57,401 nt of DNA, from contig CAKSNE010000013.1 of the NCBI GenBank assembly GCA_934476085.1, forward strand, positions 1 through 57,401, read 5' to 3'. This document shows positions 7,852 through 17,846 of this stretch, in pieces. Under the pieces are notes generated by a model, which saw only the letters and a program-made list of their open reading frames with translations, searched no databases and had not been told where the DNA came from. Position 1 is the first letter of the stretch, and the number at the start of each line of letters is the position of its first letter. The translations under genes and the position numbers were made by a program. The stretch comes from an uncultured Eubacteriales bacterium (GTDB lineage Bacteria; Bacillota; Clostridia; Oscillospirales; Acutalibacteraceae).

Positions 7852-9054
7852 TTATAGATCTTTTTCGTGTAATATTACGCCGTCTTTTTTAAGTTGTTTT
7901 TGTAATTTTGTTATAGATAAAGTTTTAAAATTACTGCTTAATGCGGCGGCAGTACCTGCGGCCTGTCCTGAAACCGCACAAACAGGGATGACTCTTGTAA
8001 TATCCCACATAGCTTCGGTTACAGAGATACATCTGCCCGCAGTAATAAGATTTTTAATAGTTTTTCCGTAAAGGCAAGAGAATGGCAATTCATAAACAGG
8101 ACCGCTTTTTCTCCAATCGCCAAACATACCTACACTATCAGAAAATTCTTTATGCATTTCGGTATCGTCAATTGAATAGTCAGAAACGATTTTTCTTGTC
8201 ATTCTAATCTGCGGAATTGTGGCAACCAATGCTAAGTTGCGTTCTTTGCTGATTCCGCCGCCTTTTAAATAATCATCAAGTGTAAACGCATGAGAAGTGC
8301 AAACCATCTCTGAAAGCTCTTTTGCGTCTAAACCTTGGTAGCGTTTTAAATTCTTCTCAAGGCGTTTTTGCTCTTCGCTTTTAAATTTTTCAGGAATATC
8401 AGACCAGCCGAGCATTTTAAGATTAAGTTTATTTTTATTGTGAAAATAGTACCAGCCTGCAAGCACATTACCTTGTTTAAATGTATCGGTTTCTTCGCCG
8501 GAACGATACACAACATCGGCATCGCCTGTTGCGTCTACAACGCTTTTGCAAACAACTGCACTTCTGCCCGATTTATTTTCAATAATAAGTGATGTGATTT
8601 TGTTTCTTGAAACAACAGTATCGCAAACGCTAGAGCCGTAAAGTATTTCAACTCCTTCATCAAGCAAAAGTTTTTCAAACAAAATTGCAGCTGTATTAGC
8701 ATTGTATCTAACTTCGTAACGGATTTTTTTCTTTTCTTCCAAAGTGCCGTTTTCGAGCCAAGGCTTTGGATATTTGTCTTCATATCCATACTTTATTGAA
8801 AGATGAAAAAGCTCTTCTGCAATACCGAAAGAAACTTGTTTGCCTTTGCCGTCACAAAGCGGAAGATAAATTGTAATAAGGCCGAGAGTTGCAAGACCGC
8901 CGAGCAAAAATTGCTTTTCTAAAAGCAAAACTTTAGCACCGTTTCTTCTTGCAGCGAGTGCTGCACTGATGCCGGCAATACCGCCGCCTGCGACTACAAC
9001 ATCGTATTCGCCAAAAACAGGAATTTCTTTTGCTTTTTCTTTAATGTATTCCAT
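7852..9054 (-). CDS. FAD-dependent oxidoreductase, substrate unknown
   Basis: This 400-residue flavoprotein has an N-terminal dinucleotide-binding motif, YDVVVAGGGIAGISAALAARRNGAKVLLLEK (about residues 18-48), and a second FAD motif, VVDATGDADVVYRSG (about 166-180). The C-terminal motif NLITAGRCISVTEAMWDITRVIPVCAVSGQAAG is typical of the FAD_oxidored family (PF12831). The family includes many uncharacterised reductases and dehydrogenases, so the substrate cannot be named. It is the last gene of a minus-strand run trpS, phosphohexomutase, oxidoreductase, with only a 10-bp gap to the previous gene. There is no signal peptide, so it should be cytoplasmic. Confidence 0.85.
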   Translation of the reverse strand: MEYIKEKAKEIPVFGEYDVVVAGGGIAGISAALAARRNGAKVLLLEKQFLLGGLATLGLITIYLPLCDGKGKQVSFGIAEELFHLSIKYGYEDKYPKPWLENGTLEEKKKIRYEVRYNANTAAILFEKLLLDEGVEILYGSSVCDTVVSRNKITSLIIENKSGRSAVVCKSVVDATGDADVVYRSGEETDTFKQGNVLAGWYYFHNKNKLNLKMLGWSDIPEKFKSEEQKRLEKNLKRYQGLDAKELSEMVCTSHAFTLDDYLKGGGISKERNLALVATIPQIRMTRKIVSDYSIDDTEMHKEFSDSVGMFGDWRKSGPVYELPFSCLYGKTIKNLITAGRCISVTEAMWDITRVIPVCAVSGQAAGTAAALSSNFKTLSITKLQKQLKKDGVILHEKDL

Positions 9055-9064
9055 AAATTAACCC

Positions 9065-10558
9065 CTATTTAATATAGTTTTCAATTGCTGAAAGGTCGAG
9101 TTTATCATAAGATTTTAAGAATTCATAAATAATTTTAGCGATTGGTTTGCAACCGTTTTCATCATCTGATTCAATGTTAAGCGGCATAATAGGATCATGA
9201 ACAGAAAGGCGAAGTAAAAACCAGCCGTTGTTAACTGAAATTCTAATGCCTTCGTGATTATCAGGTGCAATGTTCATACCTTTTTCTTCGCCATATTTAA
9301 ATAAATCAGCGATAACTTTTTCGCCGTATGCTCTAAAGTCAGGCTCGTTGATTTTAAAACGAAGTTCAACCAAATCTTTAGGCTCTTTTAAATCGGCGAT
9401 TAATTCGTCGATTGTCATACCTTTTTTCTTTAAATTTGCCATTTTGATAATGATTTTTGTAATAAGGTAAGCACCGTCATCAAGAAAATAGTTTTCTTTA
9501 AATGCTGCGTGACCGGATGTTTCAATTGCGAGCGGTGCTGAAATACCTTCATTTTCAAGGCGAACTGCTTCGTCGATAACATTTTTATAGCCACGCTTAA
9601 ATCTTAAATGTTTACCGCGGAGATTTTCTTCAATAAATGTTTTAAGACCGCTTGATGTAACTGAATCGGTAACAACTGTGCCGCCTTTTTGATTTTCAAG
9701 TGCAATTGCAGCGGCGAGTGCAACAATGCGGTTGCGGTTAATTTCTTTTCCGTCGGCAGAAACGCAAGACGCTCTGTCAACATCAGTATCAAAAATTACG
9801 CCAAGGTCAGCTTTGTTTGCAACAGTTGCATCTGAAATTGCTTTCATTGCAACTTCATTTTCAGGGTTTGGAATGTGGTTAGGGAACATTCCGTCAGGCT
9901 CTAAAAACTGACTTCCGTTAATATCAGCACCAAGTGGCTCTAATACTTGATAAGCATAAAATCCGCCTGCACCGTTGCCAGCGTCAACTATGATTTTAAG
10001 TCCTTCTAAAGGCTTTTTATTTCCTGTTTCTTTAATAATTGTATCACGAAGAATTTTTGAATACTCTGACATAAAGTCGATTTTTGTTATACTGCCGTCT
10101 GCGTCTTTAACTTCGGATGCGTTTTGAGCATTCTCAAGCATTTTTACAATATCATCGCCGGAAACACCGCCGTCACGGGTGAAAAATTTAAGACCGTTTC
10201 TGTTAAATGGGTGGTGTGATGCGGTGATCTGAATTGCTGCGTCGCAACTCTTTACAACGGTTGTCATAAACATTGACGGGGTAGAGGCAAGCGAGCAATC
10301 AAGCACCTTTACGCCTTTTTTAACTAAAACTGAAATAACTGCGTTTTTAATTCTGTCAGCAGAAATTCTTGAATCATGACCTACCGAAACCGTAATTTTA
10401 TCGGCAGACTTGTTATATTTATCGCAAAACCAAACCAAAAAGCCGTTTGTCATAGCCTTAATAACATCATCGGTAAGGTTAATATGTTCATTTTCTACGC
10501 CTTCAGCGGCAATTCCGCGAATATCTGTACCGCTTTTGAATTTCTTGTATTCTATCAT
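9065..10558 (-). CDS. Phosphomannomutase/phosphoglucomutase (alpha-D-phosphohexomutase)
   Basis: These enzymes interconvert hexose 1- and 6-phosphates through a phosphoserine. In this 497-residue protein the catalytic serine is in TASHHPFNRNG (about residues 112-122), the Mg2+ loop is DTDVDRAS (about 258-265), and the sugar-contact motif ETSGH (usually GGEQSGH) is at about 344-348. It ends in the usual phosphate-binding C-terminal domain. Which hexose it uses cannot be decided from sequence. It lies 18 bp after trpS and 10 bp before the FAD oxidoreductase gene, so the three are probably co-transcribed although their roles differ. Confidence 0.88.
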   Translation of the reverse strand: MIEYKKFKSGTDIRGIAAEGVENEHINLTDDVIKAMTNGFLVWFCDKYNKSADKITVSVGHDSRISADRIKNAVISVLVKKGVKVLDCSLASTPSMFMTTVVKSCDAAIQITASHHPFNRNGLKFFTRDGGVSGDDIVKMLENAQNASEVKDADGSITKIDFMSEYSKILRDTIIKETGNKKPLEGLKIIVDAGNGAGGFYAYQVLEPLGADINGSQFLEPDGMFPNHIPNPENEVAMKAISDATVANKADLGVIFDTDVDRASCVSADGKEINRNRIVALAAAIALENQKGGTVVTDSVTSSGLKTFIEENLRGKHLRFKRGYKNVIDEAVRLENEGISAPLAIETSGHAAFKENYFLDDGAYLITKIIIKMANLKKKGMTIDELIADLKEPKDLVELRFKINEPDFRAYGEKVIADLFKYGEEKGMNIAPDNHEGIRISVNNGWFLLRLSVHDPIMPLNIESDDENGCKPIAKIIYEFLKSYDKLDLSAIENYIK

Positions 10559-10576
10559 TTTAACTTTCTCCTTAGT

Positions 10577-11584
10577 TTATTTTACAAAGCCAACTTTTCT
10601 TTTAACTTTTGATAAAGTTTTGCGTGCAAGATATGACGCTTGTTCAGCACCGTTTTTATACATAGCTTCAAGTTGACCTTTATCGCTCATAAGTTCGTTA
10701 AAACGCTCACGAACAGGGCGTAACTCTTCAATAACTGCCTCAGCAACTGCAACTTTAAAGTCGCCATAGCCTTTGCCGTCAAAATCTTTCTCAATTTGTT
10801 CAAGTGACAAGCCTGTAACCGCAGAATAAATAGTCATAAGGTTATTTATACCTGCTTTTTCTTGGCTATCGCCAAAATAAATTTTTGCTTCAGAGTCAGT
10901 AACTGCACGTTTGAATTTACGCATAATTACATCAGGCTCATCAAGAATTTTTACAGATGCGTTTTCATTTGTATCTGATTTACCCATTTTTTCAAGCGGA
11001 TTTTGCAAACTCATAATTTTAGCGCCTACTTTTGGAATAATAGGCTCAGGAATTTTAAAAGTATCGCCGTAAATTCCGTTAAAACGATTTGCAACAGTTC
11101 TGCAAAGCTCAACATGTTGTTTTTGGTCAACGCCAACCGGCACTACATCAGCCTGGTACAAAAGAATATCGGCATTCATAAGCGATGGATATGAAAACAA
11201 ACCAAGGTTAACGTTTTCAGGTGCTTTTTTAGATTTATCTTTAAATTGAGTCATTCTCTGCATTTCGCCGTACATTGAGTAGCAAGACAAAATCCAAGAA
11301 AGTTCTGCGTGAGCAGGAACAGTTGACTGAATAAACATAATGCTTTTTTCAGGGTCAAGACCGATTGCGTGTAAAATGCCGTAAGCGGTCAAAGTTTGCT
11401 GGCGTAAAGCCTTTGGCTCAAGTCTGATTGTGATTGCGTGTAAATCGGCAACCGCAAAAATGCTGTTGTAATCTTCCTGCAATTTAACCCAGTTTTTGAG
11501 TGCACCGATATAGTTGCCGAGTGTAAAGTAACCTGTCGGTTTTATCATACTTAACATTGTTTTTTTATCTTGTGAAAATTCCAT
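10577..11584 (-). CDS. trpS: Tryptophan--tRNA ligase
   Basis: TrpS charges tRNA-Trp. The 335-residue length fits the class Ic synthetase. The HIGH-type motif reads TLGNYIGAL (about residues 21-29), the KMSKS loop is KMGKSDTNEN (about 193-202), and the GVDQKQHVELCR substrate region is present. The ribosome-binding site AAGGAG is clear. The 143-bp upstream region contains a palindromic repeat but no Trp-codon leader and no recognisable T-box. Confidence 0.95.
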   Translation of the reverse strand: MEFSQDKKTMLSMIKPTGYFTLGNYIGALKNWVKLQEDYNSIFAVADLHAITIRLEPKALRQQTLTAYGILHAIGLDPEKSIMFIQSTVPAHAELSWILSCYSMYGEMQRMTQFKDKSKKAPENVNLGLFSYPSLMNADILLYQADVVPVGVDQKQHVELCRTVANRFNGIYGDTFKIPEPIIPKVGAKIMSLQNPLEKMGKSDTNENASVKILDEPDVIMRKFKRAVTDSEAKIYFGDSQEKAGINNLMTIYSAVTGLSLEQIEKDFDGKGYGDFKVAVAEAVIEELRPVRERFNELMSDKGQLEAMYKNGAEQASYLARKTLSKVKRKVGFVK

Positions 11585-11662
11585 TTTACTTCTCCTTAAA
11601 ATTTAAGAATTTATATTTATTTAAGAATATCATTTTCTGTTTTAGTTATTATACAGTTTTAT

Positions 11663-11708
11663 AGTCTCTCTCTTTGAGAGAGCTGTCGCTTTAGCGACTG
11701 AGAGAGTT
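11663..11708. repeat. Double-hairpin palindromic repeat between aminotransferase and trpS genes
   Basis: CTCTCTCTTTGAGAGAG (one hairpin) is followed by GTCGCTTTAGCGAC (second hairpin) and then GAGAGAG, so the outer arms can also pair. This design is widespread between genes in clostridial genomes as a dispersed intergenic element. Only one copy is seen here. Confidence 0.7.
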
Positions 11709-11727
11709 TTGAATTTAATAACTGATT

Positions 11728-12915
11728 TTAAAATTCTTTAACCATTTCGCCTAAAAGTTCCATACCTTTAATTAGTTGTTCATCGGTAGGGGTTGAGTAG
11801 TTAGTTCTAAAGTTATGGCACTCGTCATTTTCATTTATTAAAAATGCGGTACCGGGTACTAACGCAACTTTTTTCTCTTTAACTGCTCTAGTGCAAAAGT
11901 CCATCATATCAATGTTTTTAGGCAATTCGCACCAAATAAACAAGCCGCCTTCAACTTTGTTATAAGTTATTTTTTCTTCAAAATATTTATCCATTAAATC
12001 CATCATAAGTTCAGCTTTGTGACGATAAATTCCACGGATTTTGTTTAGGTGAGCTTCAAAATCTACTGTGTTTAAAAATTCATTTGTAATCATCTGCATT
12101 AAAATGCTTGTATGCACATCGGATGTTTGTTTGCAAACAGTAAGTTTTGCAATAATTTTTTTGTTAGCGATTGCATAGCCAACACGCATACCGGGGGATA
12201 ATACTTTTGAAAACGAACCTGCGTAAACAACCATTCCGCTGTCATCCATAGACTTAATTGTAGGAATATTTTCACCCGCAAAGCGAATTTCGCCGTAAGG
12301 ATTATCTTCAAGCACCAAAACATTGTATTTTTTCGAAAGTTCTAACACCGCTTTGCGTTTTTCAAGGCTCATTGTGACGCCGGACGGATTTTGAAAATTA
12401 GGTATTGTATAAATAAATTTAGCGTTTTTATTTTCTTTTAGTGCTTTTTCAAGCATTTCAATATTCATTCCGTCTTTTTCAACATCAACGCCGACTAAAT
12501 GTGCACCGTAAGAACGGAATGTGTTAAGCGAACCGATAAACGAAGGGCATTCGCTGATAATAGTATCGCCTTTTTCGCAAAAAGCCTTTGTCATCAAATC
12601 CATAACCTGTTGAGCACCTGATGTTATGATTAAATCGTCATCATCTGAAAAAGAATTATGTTTTGTTTTCATATAATTCTTCATTGTATCACGAAGCGGG
12701 GCATAGCCCTCGGTAATTGAATATTGCAATGCACCGATTGGATTTTCGGTTAATATTTTATTAGAAATTTTTGCAATATCTTCTGTCGGAAAAGCTTCGG
12801 GAGCAGGGTTGCCTGCCGCAAAAGAAATCATACCCGGAACAGAAGAATATTTAAGTATTTCTCTAATTGCGCTTGGTGCTAAATTCGCAATACTTTCAGT
12901 AAATTGATAATTCAT
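11728..12915 (-). CDS. PLP-dependent aminotransferase, class I/II (LysN/2-aminoadipate transaminase-like)
   Basis: This 395-residue fold-type I aminotransferase begins with ISFAAGNPAPEAFP and has the DNPYGEIRF cofactor region (about residues 202-210). The Schiff-base lysine is in YAGSFSKVLSPGMRVGYA (about 231-248). The family includes 2-aminoadipate, aromatic and other broad-range transaminases, and the exact amino acid cannot be assigned. It has no N-terminal GntR domain, so it is an enzyme rather than a MocR regulator. It is transcribed alone or leads into the trpS unit; a bidirectional terminator separates it from the transglutaminase operon on its far side. Confidence 0.85.
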   Translation of the reverse strand: MNYQFTESIANLAPSAIREILKYSSVPGMISFAAGNPAPEAFPTEDIAKISNKILTENPIGALQYSITEGYAPLRDTMKNYMKTKHNSFSDDDDLIITSGAQQVMDLMTKAFCEKGDTIISECPSFIGSLNTFRSYGAHLVGVDVEKDGMNIEMLEKALKENKNAKFIYTIPNFQNPSGVTMSLEKRKAVLELSKKYNVLVLEDNPYGEIRFAGENIPTIKSMDDSGMVVYAGSFSKVLSPGMRVGYAIANKKIIAKLTVCKQTSDVHTSILMQMITNEFLNTVDFEAHLNKIRGIYRHKAELMMDLMDKYFEEKITYNKVEGGLFIWCELPKNIDMMDFCTRAVKEKKVALVPGTAFLINENDECHNFRTNYSTPTDEQLIKGMELLGEMVKEF

Positions 12916-12994
12916 TAGTTATCACCTTAAAACTATACTTAAAATTAAAATAATTATACCACAAAAACAACTATAAATAAACCCTAATTAAAAC

Positions 12995-13031
12995 AAAAAG
13001 GCAACTTTTTTTGAAAAAAGTTGCCTTTTTT
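12995..13031 (-). terminator. Intrinsic terminator (works in both directions) after the transglutaminase operon
   Basis: AAAAAGGCAACTTTTTT and AAAAAAGTTGCCTTTTTT pair around TG. The minus-strand transcript of the operon ending at 13033 runs straight into it. Confidence 0.9.
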
Positions 13032-13032
13032 A

Positions 13033-15531
13033 TTATACAAGCAAGTTAATGTATTTAAATTTAAGACGCTTTGCAAATGTTAGATTGCTGTAAATACCAT
13101 AGCCGAATTCATCAATAAAATCAAGAACTGTTTGTGCCTGATTTTCGGTTATAGGAATTTTTGAGAACATAGTTTTTTCATAAATAGCAAAAATATCTTC
13201 TAATGAATAATCTTTTTCATCATCAGTAACAAAGTTTTCTTTAACTATTTTTTCAAAATCTTCATAAGAATAAACTATGTCTAATTCAACCTTGTTAAAT
13301 CTAAGCATCTGAATTATAAGATCAAAACCTAAAGTTACCTGTTTTCTATAATTATTTGAATTGAATATTGCCGTTCTTTTTTTAATAACCAAAAGTCTTC
13401 TAATTATTAGAGTAAGAACACCGATAATTAATAAAAGAAGTATTGCACCTACAATTATAGATACATAGATTAGCCAAGAACTTTCCTTATAATCATCAGT
13501 TTTGTTTTCAGCCGGTTTTTGTTCATTTGGATTTTCAACCGGCTGTTGATTTTCTTTATTATCTATATCTGCCGGTTTTTGTTCATCATTAGGTTTATTA
13601 TCTTCTTTAGGTTTTTCTTTGTTTTTATTTTTAGCTTTGTTTTGCTCCTGTTTCATCAATGCAGCAAATGATTTGCTATAATAACCCGGTGTGGTTTCAA
13701 CAGAAATCCAACCATAATTTTGGTCAAATATTTCAATCCAAGCATGATAGTTGCCATCTGTTAATTCAAGAGTTTTAGATGTTGTTCCATCGGCTTTTTG
13801 GATCTGTTCCTTTGGAACATAAAAGCCTTCAACATATCTTGCCGGAACACCAAGTGATCTCAACATTACCGCTGCTGCCGAAGCATAGTGAGCAGAGTAA
13901 CCTTCGCCTTTATCAAATATAAAGTTTGAAACAAAATCTTTGCCCTTAGGTAATTTTGATACCTTATCGGAATATTCGGTATTATCGTTTAAAAACTGTC
14001 TAACTTTGTCGACTGTTTCATAAATAGTAGTACCTTTAAGCTCTGTTCCTAATTTTGCAACTTCATCAATACCGCTTGGCAAAAGAGTATAGTTTGCATT
14101 AACAAAAGCAACATATTCTTTCCAAACTTTTTGAAAATCACTGTTTGTAAAAGAAGTTGTATAAGGTAAATTTACAAAATCAGTTTGATCATAATAAGCA
14201 TTATATAAATACTCTGAAGTTTTTTCGGTTTGTGGAAAAATGTCTTTATATCCGGTAACGGCAGCTGTCGAAACAGTACCGTTTAACGCATACATATAAG
14301 GTTTTTTTCTACGAAAATCAGAAAATGAAAAATCTGAATTTTTGAGATTTTTTTCAATTAAATCACTATCAAGCAAATCACCTGTTAGGGTAGGTAATGT
14401 ATATTCACGCTCTTTAAGATATTTTGTGAAATTTTCAATTGATTTATATGCATTGTCGTCTAACTCATCCCAAGAATGACCTGTGTAAACACTTCCAACG
14501 TAACCTTTAAAGTAAAGGTCTTCTTTAACATTAGAGGTTTTTAAGGTTGCATAATGACGATTTAAAACTTTTCTATCGCCTAGAACTGTAAGGTCACCGT
14601 CTTTTAATGAGGCATCATGGTCAAAACCTGTAATAAGGTCATAGATATTAAGGGCGGTATATTTAACATCTTTTCTTAAACTTTCAAGGTTGCTATCACG
14701 AGAAAAACCACTGGATATAAGCACATTCATTGAAATTAAGAATACCAAAAAAATCGAGATAGCCATAACAATGGCACTTCCGCCGAAACGCGCAGATTTA
14801 TCTTTATAAACAAATTGTTTTTTCTTTAAAACTTTGTCCAGATTTTTATGTTTTACAATATTTTTTTGTCTGTTTGAAATGTGTAAAACAAGCATAGCAG
14901 CCCAACCGCTAAGCAATATAGCGAAAGACAATCTGTCGCCGATACAACCAAAAGCAGCACCAATTTCAAAGAAAGCAAAAGTAATCAAAAATGCACCGAT
15001 AAATTGAGATTTTGCAACTGCAAAGTAGCCTGCTGCAGAACAAATAACAACTGCAATCATACACATACAATAGGTAGTGTTTGAAATATAGCTGTCATTC
15101 CAAGTTAAAATCGGATCAGGGGCTGTCCAAAACATAGCAGAATAAATTGATTTTATAACGCTATCATAAATCAATTGAAATCCTGTGAAAACCGGTGTAA
15201 GCATAAATAACCATGAAATACCGGCTGAACAAATGCCAACAACTAATACTAACCAAGATTTTTTGAAAGCACGATAACAAGCTGTTAGTATCAACGATGC
15301 TGCTGCGATTACAATGTAAATTATCCAATCGATTTTTTTAATATTCATCATTGAGGTGAATGTAAAAACAGCACCTGATGTTAGCATAAATAAAACAATT
15401 AATCTTGATAAAAAGTTTAAAACTAAACTAAGGTTTTTTGAGTTTTCGATAGTTGAATTATCAACTAATTTTAGGGTGATACCTGAACTTACGGTTTCAT
15501 CTTTATTAAATAATTTTTTCAAAAAATCCAC
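13033..15531 (-). CDS. Membrane-anchored transglutaminase-like domain protein with a Ser in place of the catalytic Cys
   Basis: This 832-residue protein has about seven N-terminal membrane segments, a long extracellular part, a transglutaminase core (about residues 510-630), a Pro/Lys/Glu-rich linker, one more membrane segment (about 695-720) and a cytoplasmic C-terminal domain. The order matches TgpA-type proteins. The core keeps histidine in YHAWIEIF and the acidic GWISVETTPGY, but the usual GYC(x)HFAS reads GYSAHYAS: codon TCT at 13894-13896 encodes Ser546. A single base change from TGT would explain it. The activity may be lost or altered. It follows the DUF58 gene by 3 bp, in the common moxR/DUF58/transglutaminase operon. 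Confidence 0.85.
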   Translation of the reverse strand: MDFLKKLFNKDETVSSGITLKLVDNSTIENSKNLSLVLNFLSRLIVLFMLTSGAVFTFTSMMNIKKIDWIIYIVIAAASLILTACYRAFKKSWLVLVVGICSAGISWLFMLTPVFTGFQLIYDSVIKSIYSAMFWTAPDPILTWNDSYISNTTYCMCMIAVVICSAAGYFAVAKSQFIGAFLITFAFFEIGAAFGCIGDRLSFAILLSGWAAMLVLHISNRQKNIVKHKNLDKVLKKKQFVYKDKSARFGGSAIVMAISIFLVFLISMNVLISSGFSRDSNLESLRKDVKYTALNIYDLITGFDHDASLKDGDLTVLGDRKVLNRHYATLKTSNVKEDLYFKGYVGSVYTGHSWDELDDNAYKSIENFTKYLKEREYTLPTLTGDLLDSDLIEKNLKNSDFSFSDFRRKKPYMYALNGTVSTAAVTGYKDIFPQTEKTSEYLYNAYYDQTDFVNLPYTTSFTNSDFQKVWKEYVAFVNANYTLLPSGIDEVAKLGTELKGTTIYETVDKVRQFLNDNTEYSDKVSKLPKGKDFVSNFIFDKGEGYSAHYASAAAVMLRSLGVPARYVEGFYVPKEQIQKADGTTSKTLELTDGNYHAWIEIFDQNYGWISVETTPGYYSKSFAALMKQEQNKAKNKNKEKPKEDNKPNDEQKPADIDNKENQQPVENPNEQKPAENKTDDYKESSWLIYVSIIVGAILLLLIIGVLTLIIRRLLVIKKRTAIFNSNNYRKQVTLGFDLIIQMLRFNKVELDIVYSYEDFEKIVKENFVTDDEKDYSLEDIFAIYEKTMFSKIPITENQAQTVLDFIDEFGYGIYSNLTFAKRLKFKYINLLV

Positions 15532-15534
15532 CCC

Positions 15535-16713
15535 CTAAAACCTAATGCCGTAAAGGCATTGTTCTTCAGTATTCGGAACAACCTGAATATATTCGGTTTC
15601 AATGTCAGAAGGGATTTCTTTATTATCATTACCGATAAGCACAACACTTTTTAATGAAAGTGAAGTATCAAAGCCTGAAAATTGATTTTCTACAGCTTTG
15701 ATTGAATCCGAAGTCATAAATACAATGTGTGAATATTTTGTTTTTAAGAAAAATTCACAATTTTCAACTTTTGGTTCATCAATAAAAATTGTATCAGAAA
15801 AAATCTTGCTAATAGTTAAATAAAGATCAGAAATGCTTTCAATTTTTGATTTTAAAAATGCTTCAGATCTTTTGTTATACCAACCGACATAATGAATAAC
15901 GCCTTGCTTAACAAAATTATTAGAAATTGAAATAAATGATTTTAACAAAGAATCAATTAATAAAAGATTTTCATCGGCAGTATCTTTTACTCTTAAATCA
16001 AGATAAATAAAAATATTGTCGCTTACAGGCAAAGAATACTCTTTAACCATATATTTATCGTTTTTAGAAGATAATTTCCAATGAATTTTATTCAATTTAT
16101 CGCCATCTTTGTACTCACGAATGTTAAAAACTTCAGAAGGATCATCGCCGGCTTTTGCGTTTGAATATATATCAGCTTCGCCGATAAACCAATCGTTTGG
16201 ACGAATTGTTGAAGAAACGCTGACAGTAGACGGATAAATAGGAATTATTTTAGAAATATTAAGTCTTTTTGAAAATCTAAACATTGAGAAAAAATCATAA
16301 AACAATGCATTTTTCAAAGAAAAATCAATATTTCCGATATGAGAAGAATTTAACTCATAACAGAATTCTTTTGTAGAAAACGGTGAAGAACTGATTGTAA
16401 ATTTGCAATCATGTTCAGTATTTAAAAATAGATTTTTGCATTTTGAGTAAAGTTTAATATGAGTAACTGCAAAAGGGGAACGATTTGAAACTTTTATTCT
16501 AATTTTAATCGGTTTTGAAATATCCGAAGTAGTTTTATCAACATCAACGGTAATTTTAGTTAAGAAAAATGAAACCGAATGAATTATTAAAAGAATTATC
16601 GGAACAAAAATTACACAAATGAATAGAACAAGTGCCAATAAATCTTTATATAGGACAAAAAACGCACCCGTTGCAATTACAACTGCGAGATATATTATCC
16701 AACTTATTATCAT
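15535..16713 (-). CDS. DUF58 domain membrane protein
   Basis: This 392-residue protein has two N-terminal membrane segments and then a soluble part with the DUF58 signature DDPSEVFNIREYKDGDKLNKIHWKLSSK (about residues 192-219), followed by a von Willebrand A-like fold (IYLDLRVKD). Proteins of this family are encoded with MoxR ATPases and transglutaminase-like proteins, as here. The biochemical role is not established; assembly or regulation of a cell-surface complex is the usual proposal. It lies 30 bp after the moxR gene and 3 bp before the transglutaminase-like gene. Confidence 0.87.
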   Translation of the reverse strand: MIISWIIYLAVVIATGAFFVLYKDLLALVLFICVIFVPIILLIIHSVSFFLTKITVDVDKTTSDISKPIKIRIKVSNRSPFAVTHIKLYSKCKNLFLNTEHDCKFTISSSPFSTKEFCYELNSSHIGNIDFSLKNALFYDFFSMFRFSKRLNISKIIPIYPSTVSVSSTIRPNDWFIGEADIYSNAKAGDDPSEVFNIREYKDGDKLNKIHWKLSSKNDKYMVKEYSLPVSDNIFIYLDLRVKDTADENLLLIDSLLKSFISISNNFVKQGVIHYVGWYNKRSEAFLKSKIESISDLYLTISKIFSDTIFIDEPKVENCEFFLKTKYSHIVFMTSDSIKAVENQFSGFDTSLSLKSVVLIGNDNKEIPSDIETEYIQVVPNTEEQCLYGIRF

Positions 16714-16743
16714 TTTTATATCCTTTCGAGAAAAAGATAAGGA

Positions 16744-17700
16744 TTAGTTAATACCAGGGCATTTTACTTGTTGTAAAATGCTGTTTAAAATAGTTTTAGC
16801 GGTATAACCACCGATTTTAGCCTTTGAGCTTAAAGAAACCCTGTGTTCAGCAGCATCTATAAATATATCGGTTACATCATCAGGCACTACATAATCTCTG
16901 CCTTGCATAAAAGCTCTTGCACGTGCTAAAGTTGCAATAGCTACTGTACCACGCGGGCTGATACCAAGTGATAACATTTCAGTTTTTCTTGTTGCGTCTG
17001 CAAGTGCTACAATATAAGCAAAGATTTTGTCATCGGTATAAACTTCTTCAACAGCTTTTCTGATAGCTAAAATATCATCAGCACCGGCAACGGCATTTAC
17101 TGAATTAAGCGGATTATTACCCTGTTTTCCTTTTAGAATATTAACTTCATCTCTAGCAGCAGGATAGCCCATTGAAAGACAAACCATAAATCTGTCAAGT
17201 TGTGATTCAGGAAGCATTTGGGTACCGACATAACCGATTGGGTTTTGGGTTGCGATAACAGTGAAAGGTTGTGGTACATCACGAGTAACACCGTCAACTG
17301 TAACGCTGCCTTCTTCCATTATCTCAAGCAAAGCTGATTGAGTTTTTGAAGATGTACGATTGATTTCATCTGCTAAAAACAAGTTGCAAAGTGCCGCACC
17401 CGGTTTGTAGATAAATGAATCGGTCTTTTTATCATAAACCGAAAAACCTGTAACATCTGTAGGCAAAACATCAGGTGTAAACTGTAAACGCTGATAGTTA
17501 AGGCTGGTTGCTTTTGATAATGCGAGTGCAAGAGTAGTTTTACCTACGCCGGGAATATCTTCAAGCAAAATATGACCGCCTGCGATAACAACGGTTAGTA
17601 TTTTATCAATGATTTCATCTTTGCCGAGAACAGCTTTAGAAATTTCTGATTTAACATTTTTTAATTTTTCAAGTAAAACTTGATTTTTATCATTATCCAT
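16744..17700 (-). CDS. MoxR-family AAA+ ATPase
   Basis: This 318-residue AAA+ protein has Walker A GVGKTT in LLEDIPGVGKTTLALAL (about residues 37-53), Walker B LFLADEINRTSSKTQSALLE (about 101-120) and the sensor segment VIATQNPIGYVGTQMLPESQLDRF (about 140-163). MoxR proteins act as chaperone-like ATPases for neighbouring von Willebrand A or DUF58 partners. It is the first gene of a three-gene operon on the minus strand. Confidence 0.93.
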   Translation of the reverse strand: MDNDKNQVLLEKLKNVKSEISKAVLGKDEIIDKILTVVIAGGHILLEDIPGVGKTTLALALSKATSLNYQRLQFTPDVLPTDVTGFSVYDKKTDSFIYKPGAALCNLFLADEINRTSSKTQSALLEIMEEGSVTVDGVTRDVPQPFTVIATQNPIGYVGTQMLPESQLDRFMVCLSMGYPAARDEVNILKGKQGNNPLNSVNAVAGADDILAIRKAVEEVYTDDKIFAYIVALADATRKTEMLSLGISPRGTVAIATLARARAFMQGRDYVVPDDVTDIFIDAAEHRVSLSSKAKIGGYTAKTILNSILQQVKCPGIN

Positions 17701-17794
17701 TATTAATAAACTCCTTCATAACTAAATTTAAAATTAACTATATAATATCATAAAAACATTTAAAAATCAATCATTCTAAATGAGTTTTACAAAA

Positions 17795-17836
17795 TAAAAA
17801 AGGTCGATTATTATAGAAATAACCAACCTTTTTAAT
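17795..17836 (-). terminator. Terminator-like hairpin after the zinc-ribbon gene
   Basis: AAAAAGGT/ACCTTTTT arms with an interrupted A/T stem and a T-run on the minus strand lie just after the stop at 17847, between this gene and moxR. Confidence 0.7.
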
Positions 17837-17846
17837 AATTGCAAAA

